Shown: positions 60,928-64,000 of the stretch, piece after piece | Position numbering within the stretch: position 1 is the stretch's first letter | How the letters are laid out: every line of letters begins with the position of its first letter | From: Rhizobiales bacterium 2SD | Lineage (GTDB): Bacteria > Pseudomonadota > Alphaproteobacteria > Rhizobiales > Beijerinckiaceae | Length of the DNA stretch: 64,000 nt | NCBI GenBank assembly: GCA_005502805.1 | Contig: SCMY01000002.1 | Coordinates: 434,001-498,000, forward strand | Reading direction: 5' to 3' | The notes under the pieces: generated by a model | Database searches by the model: none | What the model was told of the DNA's origin: nothing | Seen by the model: the letters and a program-made list of their open reading frames with translations, nothing else | Made by a program: the position numbers and the translations under genes

Positions 60928-61788
60928 ATGGACAACAGCATGCTCACAGGCAGGAACTGGCTGATCGCGACGAGCCTGGCGCTCGCGCTCGCAGGCTGCG
61001 ACACGGTGAGCATGGGCTCCGGCGCCGGCGTCGCCGAACTCCAGACCGAGAACACCGAGGCTGCGAGCGTCAACATCGGCTCGCTCAGCGAGGTGATCAA
61101 CCGCAATCCGAACGATCCTCAGGCTTACAATACGCGCGGCGCCGCCTACGCTCGCGTTGGGCGCTATTCGGACGCGATCTCCGATTTCACCAAGGCGGTG
61201 CAGATCGACGCCAATTTCGCGCCGGCCTACACCAATCGCGGCCTGGCGCTGCGCCAGAGCGGGCGCAACGACGCGGCGCTGCAGGACTTCAACCGCGCTA
61301 CAACGGCCAATCCGAATTATGCTCCGGCCTATATCGCTCGCGCCAACTTGCTGCGGTTGCAAGGCAACAGCCAGCAGGCGCTGGCCGACCTCAACACCGC
61401 GATCCGCCTCAACCCGGAATCGGCCGAGGCTTTCCACGCGCGCGGGCTGGTCTACCAGAAAGAAGGCCAGCACCAGCAGGCAGTCACCGATTTCGACTCG
61501 GTGATCGACCGCAACCCCTATACCGCTCCACCCTATATCGCCCGCGGCGAGAGCCTGAACGCGCTCGGCAAGTACGACTCCGCGCTCGAGGATTTCACGG
61601 CTGCGCTCAACGTCGACAACCGCAATGCCGCCGCCTGGGCCGGCCGTGGCTTCGCCTTCGAGAAACAGGGCAAGAAGACCGAAGCGAGCGAGGCCTATCA
61701 GCGCGCTCTCGGCCTCGACGGCAACAACCAGATCGCCCGCGCCGGCTCAGCCCGCCTTGGCGGAGGCGGCGGCATGTTCCGTTTCTGA
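60928..61788 (+). CDS. TPR-repeat lipoprotein
   Basis: A 286-residue protein with a lipoprotein signal ending in L-A-L-A-G-C (Cys at about residue 25) and six to seven TPR units (A-Y-N-T-R-G-A-A-Y-A-R-V-G-R-Y-S-D-A-I, A-Y-T-N-R-G-L-A-L-R-Q-S-G-R). It resembles NlpI-like or other outer-membrane-bound TPR scaffolds; partner unknown. The ATG at 60928 (MDNSM) is taken; the ATG 12 bp later is also possible. Confidence 0.87.
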   Translation: MDNSMLTGRNWLIATSLALALAGCDTVSMGSGAGVAELQTENTEAASVNIGSLSEVINRNPNDPQAYNTRGAAYARVGRYSDAISDFTKAVQIDANFAPAYTNRGLALRQSGRNDAALQDFNRATTANPNYAPAYIARANLLRLQGNSQQALADLNTAIRLNPESAEAFHARGLVYQKEGQHQQAVTDFDSVIDRNPYTAPPYIARGESLNALGKYDSALEDFTAALNVDNRNAAAWAGRGFAFEKQGKKTEASEAYQRALGLDGNNQIARAGSARLGGGGGMFRF

Positions 61789-61800
61789 GGCCTTTGCTGC

Positions 61801-62655
61801 TCACTGCACTGCGGCAGTGACCGTCTCGCCGCCAGCCAGCCGGCTCGTGCCAATATCCGCCAGGAAGCGTCGGATCTGCGGCACCGAGCCATGCGCCGGC
61901 AGGTTCTCATGATTGCCCTCCGGGAAGCGAACGAAGCGCTTCGGCGGGTTGGCGAGCGCAAACAGCGCCTCGCCCTGGCTGAACGGGATGACGCCGTCGC
62001 GTTCCCCATGCAGCACCAGCAGCGGCGCCTTGACCCTGCCGATGACCCGGTCGGAGTGGAACTGATCCTGCATGAACAGCCCGACCGGGATGTAGGGATA
62101 GAGCTGCTGCGCCACCGCCGCAGTGGAGAGATAGGGCGCCTCGAGGATCACCGCTTTGAGCGGCACGTCGGCCGCTAGTTTCAGCACCACGCCCGTACCG
62201 AGCGACTCGCCATAGCCGATCAGCCGCTCCGCGCCGAAACGGCCCGCTGCCTCCGCATAGGCAGCGCGTGCATCGAGCGCCAACCCGTCCTCGGTCGGTG
62301 AGCCGGTCGAGCCGCCATAGCCACGATAATTGACGGCGAACAGACCTGTGCCATCCTCCGTCAGGCTGCGAAAGCGCGTCTGCCGTATCGGCCGGCCGAA
62401 ATTACCGGCATTGCCATGGAAGAACAGCAGCACCGGCTTGCCTTCGCGCGGCGGCACCAGCCAGGCGACCAGCGTCTCGCCATCGGCGGCGGTCAACACG
62501 GTTTCCTCCACGCCCGGCAGGTTCGCGGTAGCGATCTCGGCGCGGGCCGGATTGCGCGGATACAACATCTCGCGCTGCTTGACATAGAGCAGCGCCAGCA
62601 CCGCCGCATAGACGGCAAGGCCTCCCAGGAGGAGAAGCTTCAGGATTCGACGCAT
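61801..62655 (-). CDS. Membrane-anchored alpha/beta-hydrolase
   Basis: A 284-residue hydrolase with an N-terminal membrane helix (L-K-L-L-L-L-G-G-L-A-V-Y-A-A-V-L) and a catalytic alpha/beta-hydrolase domain: L-L-F-F-H-G-N-A-G-N oxyanion loop, G-Y-G-E-S-L-G with the nucleophile Ser, an Asp in H-G-E-R-D-G-V-I-P and a His in P-E-G-N-H-E-N. The triad is complete. It belongs to the BEM46/YhfR-like esterases with unknown substrate. Confidence 0.87.
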   Translation of the reverse strand: MRRILKLLLLGGLAVYAAVLALLYVKQREMLYPRNPARAEIATANLPGVEETVLTAADGETLVAWLVPPREGKPVLLFFHGNAGNFGRPIRQTRFRSLTEDGTGLFAVNYRGYGGSTGSPTEDGLALDARAAYAEAAGRFGAERLIGYGESLGTGVVLKLAADVPLKAVILEAPYLSTAAVAQQLYPYIPVGLFMQDQFHSDRVIGRVKAPLLVLHGERDGVIPFSQGEALFALANPPKRFVRFPEGNHENLPAHGSVPQIRRFLADIGTSRLAGGETVTAAVQ

Positions 62656-62855
62656 ATCCGCTGCCTTGCCTCACCTGTGCTCCGGAGCTTGAAGCAAACC
62701 CGCTTCCGCTCGTAAAGCGCCTTGTCCTAACCATGTTCTGCGTCAATTTCCGGACGTTGAGCCGTCGCGCCGGATGATTCTCGTGAAGTTCTTAGGAGGA
62801 CAGCAAGGTCTTCCACTGATCCTGAGCGCTTGATCACAAGGGGGAATTCACAGCA

Positions 62856-63119
62856 ATGATGCCCGTGACCGAGCGCAAGCACGTCAACCGTCCAGCGCGC
62901 TGGGCCTGCACTGCCGACATCACGATCCTCGACCATGGCGGGCGTGAGCTCTTTGCAAAGCTCGGCAACATCTCCGAGGCGGGTTTCATGGCCGAGGCGG
63001 AGGAGACGGTGCTCGTCGGCTCGATCATCGATGTCGAGCTGCCCGACCGCGGCCCCGTCCGGGCCGAGGTCCGCTGGTCGCAGGGCTGGCGCTTCGGCTG
63101 TCTGATCCTGCCGTCCTGA
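62856..63119 (+). CDS. PilZ domain protein
   Basis: An 87-residue single PilZ domain. The N-terminal R-K-x-x-x-R (E-R-K-H-V-N-R) and the N-I-S-E-A-G motif that bind c-di-GMP are both present (the second as N-x-S-x-x-G). It should bind cyclic di-GMP, but has no output domain, so it acts through partners. The ATG follows GGGGGAATT. It converges with pntB across a shared terminator. Confidence 0.88.
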   Translation: MMPVTERKHVNRPARWACTADITILDHGGRELFAKLGNISEAGFMAEAEETVLVGSIIDVELPDRGPVRAEVRWSQGWRFGCLILPS

Positions 63120-63141
63120 GCCGGCGCCTCGCTCCAAATGA

Positions 63142-63168
63142 AAAGGGCCGGCGTCGAGCCGGCCCTTT
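63142..63168. terminator. Bidirectional terminator PilZ / pntB
   Basis: AAAGGGCCGGC and GCCGGCCCTTT form an 11-bp perfect stem with a GTCGA loop between the converging PilZ and pntB genes. Short U-runs flank both sides. Confidence 0.8.
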
Positions 63169-63194
63169 GCCATGTCGTGATGTCGATGAACCGC

Positions 63195-64000
63195 TCAGTG
63201 GGCCATCGCCTTGACGATCTCGTCGGTGACCTTCTTCGCGTCGCCGAACAGCATCATCGTGTTGGGCCTGAAGAACAGTTCGTTCTCGACGCCAGCATAA
63301 CCGGCCGCCATGCCGCGCTTGATGAACAGCACGGTCTTGGCTTTCTCGACGTCGAGGATCGGCATGCCGTAGATCGGCGAGGACTTGTCGGTCTTGGCGG
63401 CCGGGTTGGTGACGTCGTTGGCGCCGATGACGAAGGCGACGTCGGCCTGGCCGAACTCCGAATTGATGTCCTCGAGTTCGAAGACCTCGTCATAGGGCAC
63501 ATTGGCTTCGGCCAGCAGCACGTTCATATGGCCAGGCATGCGGCCCGCCACCGGATGGATGGCGTACTTGACCTCGACGCCCTCCTTCTTGAGCAGGTCG
63601 GCCATCTCGCGCAGGGCATGCTGCGCCTGCGCCACCGCCATGCCGTAGCCCGGCACGATCAGGACCTTGCCGGCGTTCTTCATGATGTAGGCGGCGTCGT
63701 CGGGCGAGCCCTGCTTGACCGGACGAGCCTCCACCGCGCCCCCCGCCCCGGCCGCGGCGTCGTCGCCGCCGAAGCCGCCGAGGATGACGGAGATGAAGCT
63801 CCGGTTCATCGCCTTGCACATGATGTAGGACAGGATCGCGCCGGACGAACCGACCAGCGCGCCGGTGATGATCAGCGCCATGTTGCCGAGGGTGAAGCCG
63901 ATGCCCGCCGCCGCCCAGCCGGAATAGGAGTTCAGCATCGAGACGACGACCGGCATGTCCGCGCCGCCGATCGGGATGATCAGCAGCACGCCGAGCGCGA
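63195..64000 (-). CDS. pntB: NAD(P) transhydrogenase subunit beta, partial
   Basis: The C-terminal part of PntB; the gene runs out of the window at 64000, so about 190-200 N-terminal residues are missing. The visible part has membrane helices ([18 protein letters not shown]) and the NADP-binding domain ([35 protein letters not shown] and the final G-D-A-K-K). The enzyme couples NADPH formation to proton flow. It is intact within the window. Confidence 0.95.
   Translation of the reverse strand, partial: ALGVLLIIPIGGADMPVVVSMLNSYSGWAAAGIGFTLGNMALIITGALVGSSGAILSYIMCKAMNRSFISVILGGFGGDDAAAGAGGAVEARPVKQGSPDDAAYIMKNAGKVLIVPGYGMAVAQAQHALREMADLLKKEGVEVKYAIHPVAGRMPGHMNVLLAEANVPYDEVFELEDINSEFGQADVAFVIGANDVTNPAAKTDKSSPIYGMPILDVEKAKTVLFIKRGMAAGYAGVENELFFRPNTMMLFGDAKKVTDEIVKAMAH

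Overview
The window is about 66% G+C, gene-dense and read on both strands. The gene set points to an alphaproteobacterium of the order Hyphomicrobiales, plausibly Bosea or a near relative: ruvC-ruvA-ruvB, tkt-gap-pgk-fba, DUF4164-zapA, 6S RNA beside a 5-formyltetrahydrofolate cyclo-ligase gene, rpmE, DUF1465/RcdA, DUF1192, DUF1013/TrcR, purEK-rpsU and paired DUF465 genes. Genus assignment is inference; a 16S or ANI comparison would settle it. I see no rRNA, tRNA, CRISPR array, prophage or insertion sequence.

Layout. 0.3-3.7 kb: small membrane or secreted proteins, a TetR regulator with a palindromic operator over its own start, and YbgC. 3.7-7.7 kb: ruvB, an embedded GNAT acetyltransferase, ruvA and ruvC on the minus strand, with a plus-strand FAD oxidoreductase between ruvA and ruvC. 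7.8-12.8 kb: a TauE-type exporter, a membrane alpha/beta-hydrolase, YebC and a soluble globin-coupled chemoreceptor. 12.8-19.8 kb: a minus-strand central-carbon block (tkt, gap, two small genes, pgk, a coiled-coil gene, fba). 20-25.4 kb: DUF4164-zapA, a nagB-nagA-solute-binding-protein unit and an MFS transporter. 25.4-33.7 kb: an ArsR-glyoxalase pair, a MotA/MotB-like stator pair, an inositol-phosphatase-family gene, an overlapping SEL1/ThiE-like/BenE run, a YmdB-type phosphoesterase, fau and 6S RNA. 33.8-39.7 kb: ddl, an orphan Imm63-type immunity gene of low G+C, an ankyrin protein ending in a palindromic repeat, an ABC exporter and rpmE. 39.7-44.4 kb: a cell-cycle neighbourhood (RcdA-like, DUF1192, quinone oxidoreductase, TrcR) containing a candidate small RNA under a perfect CtrA box. 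44.4-57.7 kb: an EfeO-type iron protein with an iron-box-like promoter, a membrane chemoreceptor, two acyl-CoA synthetases, and an ArgE/EamA/AlaX/AraC run. 57.8-64 kb: DUF465 pair, purEK, rpsU, a TPR lipoprotein, a PilZ protein and the end of pntB.

Most of the window is core chromosome: recombination (RuvABC), sugar-phosphate metabolism, purine synthesis, cell division and cell-cycle control. Accessory pieces are the Imm63 gene and the Cys-rich gene at 48.4 kb, both visibly lower in G+C. Intergenic DNA is short and holds several well-formed palindromes near start codons, which I read as local operators. The strongest new signal is the non-coding element at 40.42-40.56 kb: two hairpins, anti-Shine-Dalgarno motifs, a rho-independent terminator and a promoter overlapping a full TTAA-N7-TTAAC site. 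It is a good candidate for a CtrA-controlled small RNA beside rcdA.
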